Origin: DASQFQ01 sp039934455
GTDB taxonomy: Bacteria > Actinomycetota > Thermoleophilia > Solirubrobacterales > Solirubrobacteraceae
Reading direction: 5' to 3'
NCBI GenBank assembly: GCA_039934455.1
Contig: JBDTMF010000119.1
Location: 1-13,149 of the forward strand
DNA length: 13,149 nucleotides
Shown: positions 1-6,364 of the stretch, piece after piece
Layout: each line of letters opens with the position of its first letter
Numbering within the stretch: position 1 is the stretch's first letter
Program-made: the position numbers and the translations under genes
Notes under the pieces: model-generated
What the model was told of the DNA's origin: nothing
The model's input: the letters and a program-made list of their open reading frames with translations, nothing else
Databases searched by the model: none

Positions 1-1
1 G

Positions 2-1648
2 AAGGACTACTTCCGCGTCAACACCGATCACAAGGTGATCGGGATCCAGTACGTCTGCACCTCGTTCTTCTTCATGCTGATCGGCGGCCTGCTGGCGATG
101 CTGGTGCGCGCCGAACTGGCGGCGCCCGGCTCCCAGTTCGTCGACGCCAACGCCTACAACGGGCTCTTCAGCGTCCATGCGTCGCTGATGATCTTCCTGT
201 TCATCATCCCGGTCTTCGCGGGCCTGGCGAACTTCGTGCTCCCGCTGATGATCGGCGCGCCCGACATGGCGTTCCCGCGCCTGAACGCCCTGTCGTTCTG
301 GATGCTGCCCGTGGGCGGTCTGATGATGACGGCGTCCTTCCTCGCGCCGGGCGGCTCGTTCTCCACCGGCTGGACGGCCTACGCCCCGCTCTCCACGGAG
401 GTGCCGATCGGGCAGTTGTTCTTCACGATCGGCGTGCAGTTCGCGGGCGCGTCCTCGATCGCGACCGCGCTCAACTTCCTCGTCACGATCATCACGATGC
501 GCGCGCCGGGCATGAGCTTCTGGCGCATGCCGCTGCTGGTGTGGGCGAACTTCTCGACCTCGCTGCTGGTCGTGATCGCCACCCCGTTCGTCGCCGCCTC
601 CCAGTTCTTCGTCCTGCTCGACTACGCGCTCGGCTTCAACTTCTTCGAGGCCAGCAAGGGCGGTGACGTGCTGATGTACCAGCACGTCTTCTGGTTCTAC
701 TCGCACCCGGCGGTCTACATCATGATGCTGCCGGGCTTCGGGATCGTGTCGGAGATCCTCTCCGTGAAGGCCCGAAAGCCGATCTTCGGCTACCGGATGA
801 TGGCGTTCTCGCTGCTGGCGATCGTGCTGCTCGGGTTCACCGTCTGGGCGCACCACATGTTCGTGTCGGGCATGCAGGGCTGGATCCGGGTCCCGATGAT
901 GGTCACCACCGCGATCATCGCCGTGCCGACCGGGATCAAGATCTTCTCCTGGCTGGCGACGCTGTGGCGCGGCGTGCTGCACGTCGACACGCCGATGCTG
1001 TTCGCGCTCGGGTTCCTGACCATGTTCACGCTCGGCGGCATCTCGGGCGTGATGCTCGCGATGGTGCCGCTGACGATCCACGTCTCGGACACCTACTTCA
1101 TCGTCGCCCACATCCACTACGTGCTGTTCGGCGGGTCGCTGTTCACGATCTACGCCGGCGTCTATTTCTGGTTCCCGAAGATGACGGGGCGGATGTACGA
1201 CGAGACGCTGGGCAAGCTCCACTTCTGGCTGACCTTCGTCGGCTTCAACGCGACCTTCGCGCCGATGCACGTGATCGGCGTGCAGGGGATGCCGCGCCGC
1301 GTCGCCGACTACCCGGAGCAGTTCGCGAGCTGGAACCTGTTCATCTCGCTGGCGAGCTTCGCGCTCGGGCTCTCGACGCTCGTGTTCGTCTACAACATGG
1401 TCTCCTCGTGGCGGGGCGGCGTGCGCGCCGAGGCCAACCCGTGGCGCTCGCTCACGCTCGAGTGGCAGGTCTCCTCGCCGCCGCCGGTCTTCAACTTCGA
1501 CCACGTCCCCACCGTCGTGGGCGGCCCGTACGAGTACGGCGTGCCGGACGCCGTGCACGGGATCTTCCGCCCCGCGGGCGAAGAGGCCCCGCGCGAGGCC
1601 GAACCGCGAGCCGTGCCCGCCGGTGAGCGCGGACGGAGGGACGAATAG
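2..1648 (+). CDS. ctaD: Cytochrome c oxidase subunit I, A2-type haem-copper oxidase (5' partial)
   Basis: Catalytic subunit of the aa3/caa3-type terminal oxidase. It reduces O2 to water at the haem a3-CuB site and pumps protons across the cytoplasmic membrane. The frame is open to the window edge and begins with NTDHKVIGIQY, equivalent to the conserved region before helix I, so the gene starts upstream; the GTG at 35 is internal. 548 residues are visible. Ligands seen are haem a His (codon 176-178), CuB His and cross-link Tyr in YSHPAVY (698-718), CuB His-His in WAHHMF (851-856), and haem a3/haem a His in AHIHYVLFGG (1109-1117). The K-channel Lys (938-940) and D-channel entry Asp in GAPDMAFP (263-265) are present. 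The D-channel Glu of GHPEVY is absent and replaced by the YS motif of A2 oxidases. A hydrophilic tail of about 75 residues follows the last helix. The next gene begins 2 bp after the stop. ctaC is presumably upstream (inference). Confidence 0.97.
   Translation, partial: KDYFRVNTDHKVIGIQYVCTSFFFMLIGGLLAMLVRAELAAPGSQFVDANAYNGLFSVHASLMIFLFIIPVFAGLANFVLPLMIGAPDMAFPRLNALSFWMLPVGGLMMTASFLAPGGSFSTGWTAYAPLSTEVPIGQLFFTIGVQFAGASSIATALNFLVTIITMRAPGMSFWRMPLLVWANFSTSLLVVIATPFVAASQFFVLLDYALGFNFFEASKGGDVLMYQHVFWFYSHPAVYIMMLPGFGIVSEILSVKARKPIFGYRMMAFSLLAIVLLGFTVWAHHMFVSGMQGWIRVPMMVTTAIIAVPTGIKIFSWLATLWRGVLHVDTPMLFALGFLTMFTLGGISGVMLAMVPLTIHVSDTYFIVAHIHYVLFGGSLFTIYAGVYFWFPKMTGRMYDETLGKLHFWLTFVGFNATFAPMHVIGVQGMPRRVADYPEQFASWNLFISLASFALGLSTLVFVYNMVSSWRGGVRAEANPWRSLTLEWQVSSPPPVFNFDHVPTVVGGPYEYGVPDAVHGIFRPAGEEAPREAEPRAVPAGERGRRDE
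1635..1640 (+). promoter_or_regulatory. Ribosome binding site of the stress-like gene, inside ctaD
   Basis: GGAGGG lies 10 bases before the ATG at 1651, inside the last codons of ctaD. It fixes that ATG as the start and suggests translation coupled to ctaD within a single transcript. Confidence 0.6.
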
Positions 1649-1650
1649 CC

Positions 1651-2481
1651 ATGGCGAACATCCTCGTGCTCGCGAACGAGACGATCGGCGGTGCCGATCT
1701 GCTCAACGCCATCCGTGACCGCGCCAAGCGGGGCGACGCCCGCTTCATCGTCGTCGTGCCGCAGAGCCGGCCTCGCCACGGCAACGTCATCTACGACGAG
1801 GCGGTGCGCGACTCCGCCCAGGTCCGGGTCGACCTGGCGCTCGCCTTCATGCGCGACGAGGGCATCGAGGGCACGGGCGAGGTCGGCGACGCCGACCCGT
1901 TCAACGCCGCCATGGACGCGGTCGGCGCCTACGGGATCAACGAGATCATCATCTCCACGCTGCCCGCGACCACCTCCGGCTGGCTGCGCCGAGACCTGCC
2001 GGAGCGCCTCGAGCTCGAGACCGGCCTGCCGGTCCAGCACATCGTGGTCGACGTCGACTCCGAGGGCCTCCCGTTCGACGTCACGCTGGTGCTGGCCAAT
2101 CAGACCGCCGGCGGCGACGAGCTCGTGGAGCGCCTCGAGCAGCTCAACGAGGAGGGGCCGCACCGCTTCATCGTGGTCGTGCCGCAGGACTCGGGCGACG
2201 GCCGGGCCGTCCGCGACGCGCGCGAGCGCCTCACCAAGCTCCTGCAGTCGCTGGAGAAGGACGGCATCGTGGCCGCGGGCATGATCGGCGACCCCGATCC
2301 CTACACGGCCGCGCGCAACGCCCTCGGCTACTTCCACCTCTCGGAGATCGTGATCTCGACGCTGCCCTCGAACCGCTCGGCGTGGATCGAGAAGGGTCTG
2401 GTCGAGAAGCTCGAGCGCGACAGCGGCAAGCGCGTCGTGCACGTCGAGTCGAGCGCCGAGGCGGCGGAGGCCAGCGCCTGA
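1651..2481 (+). CDS. Tandem universal-stress-protein-like protein inside the oxidase operon
   Basis: A 276-residue soluble protein with no signal peptide or membrane segment, made of two homologous alpha/beta halves of about 130 residues. Matching landmarks are ILVLANETIGG (4-14) with LVLANQTAGG (146-155), FIVVVPQ (32-38) with FIVVVPQ (173-179), VGDADPFNA (78-86) with IGDPDPYTA (212-220), and EIIISTLP (98-105) with EIVISTLP (232-239). Each half ends in a Trp-containing segment and a final beta strand. The strand order and the 'GD.DP..A' turn resemble the Usp fold. The classical ATP-binding Usp motif (GxxGx9GS/T) is not seen; STLPxxxSxW takes its place, so ATP binding is doubtful. It starts 2 bp after ctaD and its stop overlaps the ctaE start, so it is co-expressed with the oxidase. 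A regulatory or assembly role for the oxidase is only inferred from position. Confidence 0.85.
   Translation: MANILVLANETIGGADLLNAIRDRAKRGDARFIVVVPQSRPRHGNVIYDEAVRDSAQVRVDLALAFMRDEGIEGTGEVGDADPFNAAMDAVGAYGINEIIISTLPATTSGWLRRDLPERLELETGLPVQHIVVDVDSEGLPFDVTLVLANQTAGGDELVERLEQLNEEGPHRFIVVVPQDSGDGRAVRDARERLTKLLQSLEKDGIVAAGMIGDPDPYTAARNALGYFHLSEIVISTLPSNRSAWIEKGLVEKLERDSGKRVVHVESSAEAAEASA
2466..2470 (+). promoter_or_regulatory. Ribosome binding site that decides the ctaE start
   Basis: GGAGG lies 10 bases before the ATG at 2481, inside the end of the preceding gene. It supports the start that overlaps the upstream stop (TGATG) over any start further upstream in the same open frame. Confidence 0.6.
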
Positions 2482-3107
2482 TGGAGGCCGCCTCGGCCAC
2501 GCACGGCGCCAACGTCGGCGTCCACGACGAGCACGGGCACGGGCCGCCGGAGGCCCACCGCTCCTCGCGGGTCGAGCCCCAACTGCTCGGCATGCTGCTG
2601 TTCATCATCTCCGAGGTGATGGTGTTCGGGGCCTTCTTCACGGCCTACTTCTTCATCCGGGTCGTCAACGGCGACCACTGGCCGGCCGACGGGACCGAGC
2701 TGCCGAAGCTGATCGCGGGGATCAACACCTGCATCCTGCTGTCGTCGTCCGTGACGATGCACTGGGCGTTGGAGTCGGCCAAGTCCGGCAACCGCTTCGG
2801 CCTGCAGGCCGGCATCTTCACCACCTTCGGGCTCGGCGCGACGTTCCTGTTCGTGCAGATCAACGAGTACGTCCACATCGGCTTCGCCCCGCAGGACCAC
2901 GCGCAGGGCTCGATCTTCTACGGCCTGACCGGCCTGCACGGCGCGCACGTCGCGATCGGGCTCACGCTCCTGATGTTCACGACGATCCGCGCCTTCCGAG
3001 GGCACTTCACCCCGGAGGAGCACCGCGGCGTCGAGGTGCCCGGCATCTACTGGCACTTCGTCGACGTGATGTGGGTCATCGTCTACCTCAGCGTCTACAT
3101 CATCTAG
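2481..3107 (+). CDS. ctaE: Cytochrome c oxidase subunit III
   Basis: A 208-residue integral membrane subunit of the haem-copper oxidase. It carries no metal but stabilises subunit I and its proton uptake. There are five hydrophobic segments at about 33-60, 76-98, 108-128, 146-170 and 188-207, the five-helix bacterial form. Family motifs are SEVMVFGAFF (44-53), NEY (128-130), FYGLTGLHGAHV (146-157) and YWHFVDVMWV (190-199). The N-terminal 30 residues are hydrophilic and His-rich (five His before residue 27), a common cytoplasmic extension. The open frame extends upstream of the ATG, but the TGATG overlap with the preceding stop and the GGAGG at 2466 favour this start. It is a separate gene rather than fused to subunit I as in some caa3 oxidases. 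Confidence 0.96.
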   Translation: MEAASATHGANVGVHDEHGHGPPEAHRSSRVEPQLLGMLLFIISEVMVFGAFFTAYFFIRVVNGDHWPADGTELPKLIAGINTCILLSSSVTMHWALESAKSGNRFGLQAGIFTTFGLGATFLFVQINEYVHIGFAPQDHAQGSIFYGLTGLHGAHVAIGLTLLMFTTIRAFRGHFTPEEHRGVEVPGIYWHFVDVMWVIVYLSVYII

Positions 3108-3123
3108 TGGGCCACTGCACCCG

Positions 3124-3234
3124 ATGCTGAACCCGCTCCGCTCCGAGGCGGAGGCGTTCCGCTTCCTGATCTACGTCGTGATCGTCGCCTGCGTGATCGC
3201 CGGGCTCGTACTGCTGGGCCGCGCGATCCTCTAA
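3124..3234 (+). CDS. Small single-helix membrane protein, candidate oxidase accessory subunit
   Basis: A 36-residue ORF, MLNPLRSEAEAF followed by one long hydrophobic helix (about residues 14-36) that runs to the stop. It starts 16 bp after ctaE. Nearly every codon ends in G or C (34 of the 35 codons after the start), which matches real genes in this genome and argues against chance. It resembles in size and topology the one-helix subunit IV of alphaproteobacterial aa3 oxidases (about 50 residues), but I see no sequence signature proving homology. No good Shine-Dalgarno sequence is visible; translation may depend on coupling with ctaE. The likely role is a minor structural subunit of the oxidase, inferred from location and topology only. 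Confidence 0.6.
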   Translation: MLNPLRSEAEAFRFLIYVVIVACVIAGLVLLGRAIL

Positions 3235-3259
3235 CGCGGCAGTACGACACGGACGAGCG

Positions 3260-3278
3260 CGCGCCGACGCGCGGCGCG
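3260..3278. terminator. Possible hairpin between convergent operons
   Basis: CGCGCC (3260-3265) and GGCGCG (3273-3278) form a perfect 6-bp stem with a 7-base loop in the 53-bp gap between the oxidase operon and the facing cytochrome gene. There is no T-tract on either side. Position suits a bidirectional terminator, but in DNA this GC-rich such a stem can arise by chance. Confidence 0.3.
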
Positions 3279-3287
3279 ACGCGGCCC

Positions 3288-4025
3288 TCACTTGACGGTG
3301 AGCTTGCCCTCCATGCCGCCCTGGCGATGGCCGGGAACGGAGCAGAAGAACGTGTACTGGCCTGGCTTGAGGTTGGCCGTGACCTTTGAGACGCCGCCGT
3401 TCTTGACGATCTGGCCCGTCTCGCTCACGCCGTTGCCCTCGATCGCGATGTCGTGATCGATCGACGACTGGTTCTGCGAGTCGATCTCGAGGTTGCCGGC
3501 GGGCGCCTCGGCGGCGCCGAAGGTGTAGGCGAGCCCGCCGGACGGGTCGGCCGGGATCTCGAGCTTGCCGCCCGAGGCCTTCGCAATCTTGTTGGACTTC
3601 TTGACGCCGACGGCCGCCAGCGCGCCCTTGTCCTCACCGGGCTTCGCGACCGCGCTCGCGACGTACGCGGCGACGTAGCGCGCCTTCTCGCCCGTGTAGA
3701 TGCCGGCCGGCATGGCCGGGAGGTCCTTGCCGGTGGCGGGGTCGGTCTGGGAGGTGCGGGCCGGTTGGAGGATCTGGCGCTCGACGACACCCGCGAAGGT
3801 GCTCTGGCCGAAGCCGTCTCCCCGCGCGCGCTGGAACGCCTCGTCGAGGTTCGGGCCCGTCACGCCGGTCGTCCCGGCGCGCTTGAGCACGTGGCAGGAG
3901 CCGCACTTGGCGACGAACGCCTGCTTGCCCGCGACGAGGTTGTCCCCGCTGCTCTTGAGCTGGCAGCCCGAGACGCCCACGAGCAGGGCGGCGGCGGCGG
4001 CGACAACGGCGTTTCCTCTCCCCAT
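3288..4025 (-). CDS. Cytochrome c-cupredoxin fusion lipoprotein
   Basis: A 245-residue exported electron-transfer protein. The N-terminus is a hydrophobic signal with lipobox GVSGC (Cys21), so it is likely anchored to the outer face of the membrane. A class I cytochrome c domain (about 28-128) has the haem motif CGSCH (41-45) and a probable axial Met105 in DLPAMPAGIY. A Lys/Ala-rich linker follows, then a plastocyanin-like domain (about 153-245) with type-1 copper ligands His191, Cys228, His233 and Met238 in the CSVPGHRQGGM loop. A single Cys in that loop means this is not a CuA centre. It faces the oxidase operon and starts 21 bp after the glycosyltransferase, so it may share that transcript. 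Family knowledge makes both domains one-electron carriers; donation to the neighbouring oxidase is inferred. Each domain is common alone, and the fusion in this order is less usual. Confidence 0.9.
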   Translation of the reverse strand: MGRGNAVVAAAAALLVGVSGCQLKSSGDNLVAGKQAFVAKCGSCHVLKRAGTTGVTGPNLDEAFQRARGDGFGQSTFAGVVERQILQPARTSQTDPATGKDLPAMPAGIYTGEKARYVAAYVASAVAKPGEDKGALAAVGVKKSNKIAKASGGKLEIPADPSGGLAYTFGAAEAPAGNLEIDSQNQSSIDHDIAIEGNGVSETGQIVKNGGVSKVTANLKPGQYTFFCSVPGHRQGGMEGKLTVK

Positions 4026-4046
4026 GGGTCGCGGAATCGTACTGGT

Positions 4047-5591
4047 TCAGGGGGAGGGCAGACCGTCGAGGCGGCCCTGCGCGGCCGCCAGCACCGTTCG
4101 CGCCACGCCCTCCCACGAATAGCGCTCGCGCGTGACGGCGACCATCGCCTCGCGCGTGGCGGCCCGCAGCTCCTCCGGGGCCTCCAGCCAGCCGGTGAGT
4201 GCCGCGGCGAGCTCCGGGACGGCCCGCGCGCCGAGATCGAAGGCAAGCAGCGGGCGCGCCGCTTCGGGCACCGCGCCGGCCAGGGTCTCGGCGACCTCGG
4301 CGAGCCCGGAATGGCGCGCCACCACCGGCAGCGCACCGCACGCTGCGGCCTCCGCCGCGACCATGCCGAACGCCTCCGGGAACGTGCTGGGCACGACCAT
4401 CGCCTCGGCCGCGGGGATCAGGTCGGCGAGCTCGGAGTGCTCGAGCCGCCCGACCCACGTCACGCGCTGCGGCAGGGCGGCGGCGGCCTCGGCATAGGCG
4501 CGCGCCTCCTCCTCCCCCAGCCCGTCCAGGAACGCCTGCAGCAGCTCCAGCGGCTCGCCGCGCTCGCCGCGCGTGGCGCGGGCGGCGGCGAGGTCGCCGG
4601 CCGCGAGATCGGCCGCGAGCTGCTCGAGGCCCTCGCGGAAGGCGCCGAACCCGACCACCACGAGCCGCGCCTCGGGCACGCGGGCGAGCACGAGCGGCCA
4701 GGCGGCGAGCAGCAGTTCCGTGCCCTTGGAGGCGATCAGCTTGCCGACGAAGACGACGAGCCGGTCGCGATCGGGATCGAGGCCGGCCAGCGCGTCGGCG
4801 GCCGCCGCCGGGTCGCGGGCGAACGAGGAGCCCGCGGTGCCCGCGCGCGCGGTGCCCGCGCGCGCGGAGCGCGCGCGCTCGGCCAGCGCTCCGAGGCCCG
4901 CCCGCGCCGCGGCGAGCTCGCGCGGGCCGAACTGCTCGATGTCGACCCCGGGCGGCCCGAGCCGGGTGCGGCGCGCGAGCTCGGGGTCGTCCATCGCCGC
5001 CCACAGGCTCTCCGCGGTGTGGCGGGAGCCGACCAGCACCGCGCGCGCGCCGGCCAGCCCCTCACGGGCGTAGGGGAGGAAGCGCGGGTGCGGCTTGACC
5101 GTGTACTCGAGCGCCGAGCCGTGGACCTTCACCACATAGGGGACGTCGAGCCCCTCCAGCCCGCGCGCGACCGCGACCGGGCCCATCACGAGGTGGTTGG
5201 CGAGCGCGACGTCGGGCCGGGCGCGCTGCGCGACCTCGCGCACCGCGGCCACGTTGCGCTCGAGGTAGCGGTCGAGCTCGGCGTCGGAGAGCTCTGGGAA
5301 GGGCCGCGCCTCGATGCCGTCGTAGCGGTCGGCGACGTAGACGGGCAGGAGGCCGCCGAGATCCGGCCGGTAGACAGTGGCGCGCACGAGCTCCGTGCGC
5401 GCCTCGACCTCCAGGGCGCCGCCGTCCCAGCTACCTGAGGCATCGACCCACCTCTGATCGAAGGGTTCGCGGTCCTGACACAGCAGGTGGACCTCGTGGC
5501 CGGCCCGGACGAACGCCGCGGCCAGGCGGGCGTTGTAGACGTTCGAGCCCGTGCCGCCGAGGAGGTAGCCGTGGAAGATGAGGATGCGCAC
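4047..5591 (-). CDS. GT-B glycosyltransferase, GT4-like
   Basis: A 514-residue cytoplasmic glycosyltransferase of the retaining GT-B type. The N-terminal acceptor domain starts MRILIFHGYLLGGTGSNVY, with the Gly-rich loop at 12-15. The donor domain starts near 277 (LVVFVGKLIASKG, 278-290) and carries the EX7E motif PEAFGMVAAE (Glu406 and Glu414), which in this family contacts the nucleotide-sugar. It is longer than the usual 370-420 residues because of Ala/Arg-rich insertions around 225-262 and 328-375; the first includes a short tandem repeat (ARAGT twice). The start is GTG, chosen because MRILIF begins the first beta strand directly. Donor and acceptor cannot be read from sequence. It diverges from the zinc-ribbon gene and lies upstream of the cytochrome-cupredoxin gene, with no obvious functional link to it. 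Confidence 0.9.
   Translation of the reverse strand: MRILIFHGYLLGGTGSNVYNARLAAAFVRAGHEVHLLCQDREPFDQRWVDASGSWDGGALEVEARTELVRATVYRPDLGGLLPVYVADRYDGIEARPFPELSDAELDRYLERNVAAVREVAQRARPDVALANHLVMGPVAVARGLEGLDVPYVVKVHGSALEYTVKPHPRFLPYAREGLAGARAVLVGSRHTAESLWAAMDDPELARRTRLGPPGVDIEQFGPRELAAARAGLGALAERARSARAGTARAGTAGSSFARDPAAAADALAGLDPDRDRLVVFVGKLIASKGTELLLAAWPLVLARVPEARLVVVGFGAFREGLEQLAADLAAGDLAAARATRGERGEPLELLQAFLDGLGEEEARAYAEAAAALPQRVTWVGRLEHSELADLIPAAEAMVVPSTFPEAFGMVAAEAAACGALPVVARHSGLAEVAETLAGAVPEAARPLLAFDLGARAVPELAAALTGWLEAPEELRAATREAMVAVTRERYSWEGVARTVLAAAQGRLDGLPSP
4836..4880. repeat. 15-bp tandem repeat inside the glycosyltransferase gene
   Basis: Two perfect copies of GGTGCCCGCGCGCGC (4836-4850 and 4851-4865) are followed by a degenerate third unit (4866-4880). 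The unit is a multiple of three, so it adds ARAGT-type residues in frame to the interdomain region. It looks like slippage-driven expansion and may vary in copy number between strains. Confidence 0.75.
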
Positions 5592-5642
5592 GGGTCGGAC
5601 CCTAGCCCGGTCGGGCGACCCCGCTGCTAGTCTGCGCGCGGA
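5592..5642. promoter_or_regulatory. Divergent intergenic region, probable promoters both ways
   Basis: This 51-bp gap separates the diverging glycosyltransferase and zinc-ribbon genes, so both promoters probably sit here or just inside the genes. On the + strand TAGTCT (5628-5633) fits the minimal -10 pattern TAnnnT and would place transcription start almost at the ATG (5643), a leaderless arrangement common in actinobacteria. A short palindrome, GCCCG-GT-CGGGC (5605-5616), lies upstream and could be an operator. Neither is more than a weak match. Confidence 0.3.
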
Positions 5643-5906
5643 ATGGGCCAGAAGTATCGTCTTCGCACGCCCTCCACCGGCCGCGAGATCCTGCTCGAGG
5701 CCGAGCCAGGGCGCACCTACGTCGACCGCGAGACGGGCGAGCCGCTCGAGGTCGTCGGCAAGGTTCTGCCGCTCCCCCCGTCAAAGTCCCAGCTGCCATG
5801 GGCGACCGAGAACCTGCGCTTCTGCAACTGGTGCGACCAGCTCTCACAGAGGGACCTCAACGACTGCCCCGTCTGCGGCCGCCGCATGGCCGCGCTCCCG
5901 CGCTGA
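5643..5906 (+). CDS. Small zinc-ribbon protein of unknown function
   Basis: An 87-residue soluble protein. The N-terminal half (1-45) is polar and beta-prone (GQKYRLRTPSTGREILLE), followed by a Pro/Leu-rich linker and a C-terminal zinc ribbon with two CxxC knuckles, CNWC (61-64) and CPVC (75-78). It most resembles short treble-clef or rubredoxin-like metal-binding modules that bind nucleic acid or protein. I do not recognise a named family and no catalytic residues are evident. The ATG is preceded by almost no leader if the -10-like TAGTCT is real. The lipoprotein gene begins 11 bp after its stop, so the two may be co-transcribed, but their sequences suggest no shared role. Confidence 0.8.
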   Translation: MGQKYRLRTPSTGREILLEAEPGRTYVDRETGEPLEVVGKVLPLPPSKSQLPWATENLRFCNWCDQLSQRDLNDCPVCGRRMAALPR

Positions 5907-5917
5907 CCCCCTCCGCC

Positions 5918-6307
5918 GTGCGCCGGCTCCGCTCCACCCTTCTGTTCCCCGTTCTCGGCCTCGCGCTCGTGGCGCCGGGCTGCGGCGGGAGCGACGCGAC
6001 GGTGGAAGAGGTCCCGGGCCCGCCGCCCGTGCTGAGCGTGCCGCACTCCAGGGCCGCGGCTGCGTCGGCGACCCCGACGCCGGCCCCCAGCACGACGGGG
6101 ACGGCGACGCCCACCCCCACGGCCGCCGGGACCGGCAGCACGGGCTCCACCGGCAGCACCGGCACGAGCACCGGCACCATCACCGGCGCCGCGGCGACCC
6201 CGGTGCCCGCCACCCAGGACAGCCCGACGACCGACCAGCAGCCGGCCGCGGGCTCCCCTCCCCAGAAGTTCGAGCAGTTCTGCCAGGAGAACGCCGGCGC
6301 CTGTTAG
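5918..6307 (+). CDS. Low-complexity Ser/Thr/Pro-rich putative lipoprotein
   Basis: 129 residues from a GTG start, MRRLRSTLLFPVLGLALVAPGC, a typical basic-then-hydrophobic lipoprotein signal with the probable lipidated Cys22 followed by GGSD. Residue -3 is Ala rather than Leu, so the lipobox is imperfect. The mature part is a disordered Thr/Ser/Pro/Gly tract (about 45-115, including TPTPAP and repeated GSTGST), ending in FEQFCQENAGAC with two Cys. The open frame continues upstream over the zinc-ribbon gene, but that part lacks a signal and is a shadow. Such tracts usually act as cell-envelope spacers. No enzyme domain is visible and the function is unknown. It is followed by the c-di-GMP gene after 57 bp in the same frame. 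Confidence 0.7.
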   Translation: MRRLRSTLLFPVLGLALVAPGCGGSDATVEEVPGPPPVLSVPHSRAAAASATPTPAPSTTGTATPTPTAAGTGSTGSTGSTGTSTGTITGAAATPVPATQDSPTTDQQPAAGSPPQKFEQFCQENAGAC

Positions 6308-6364
6308 GGCGCCACTTCGATCAAGCCCCGTCGGACGTGGGCCGATGCATCCGGGATCGACGTC

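Noticed and set aside
698..718. Missing Glu in subunit I read as an inactive oxidase
   Set aside because: The YS pair and all metal ligands are present, which is the normal state of A2-type oxidases.
2382..2480. Longer ctaE starting at 2382
   Set aside because: The extra residues are Arg-rich, overlap the stress-like gene by about 100 bases and lack the ribosome site that precedes the ATG at 2481.
3318..3354. CuA centre in the cytochrome-cupredoxin protein
   Set aside because: CuA needs two Cys in the loop (CxxxC); only one is present (CSVPGHRQGGM), which fits type-1 copper.
3453..5438. Plus-strand open frame of 661 codons opposite the cytochrome and glycosyltransferase genes
   Set aside because: It spans two real minus-strand genes with clear motifs, has shadow-type composition and shows no family signature.
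5798..5917. Longer lipoprotein starting at 5798
   Set aside because: It overlaps the zinc-ribbon gene, and the signal peptide begins at the GTG at 5918.
6050..6200. Short repeats resembling a CRISPR or minisatellite
   Set aside because: They are irregular Ser/Thr/Gly/Pro codon repeats inside a coding lipoprotein tract, without fixed repeat and spacer units.
6317..6360. Inverted repeat TCGATC/GATCGA between the lipoprotein and c-di-GMP genes
   Set aside because: The arms are only 6 bp with a 32-base spacer and no supporting promoter boxes; too weak to call an operator.
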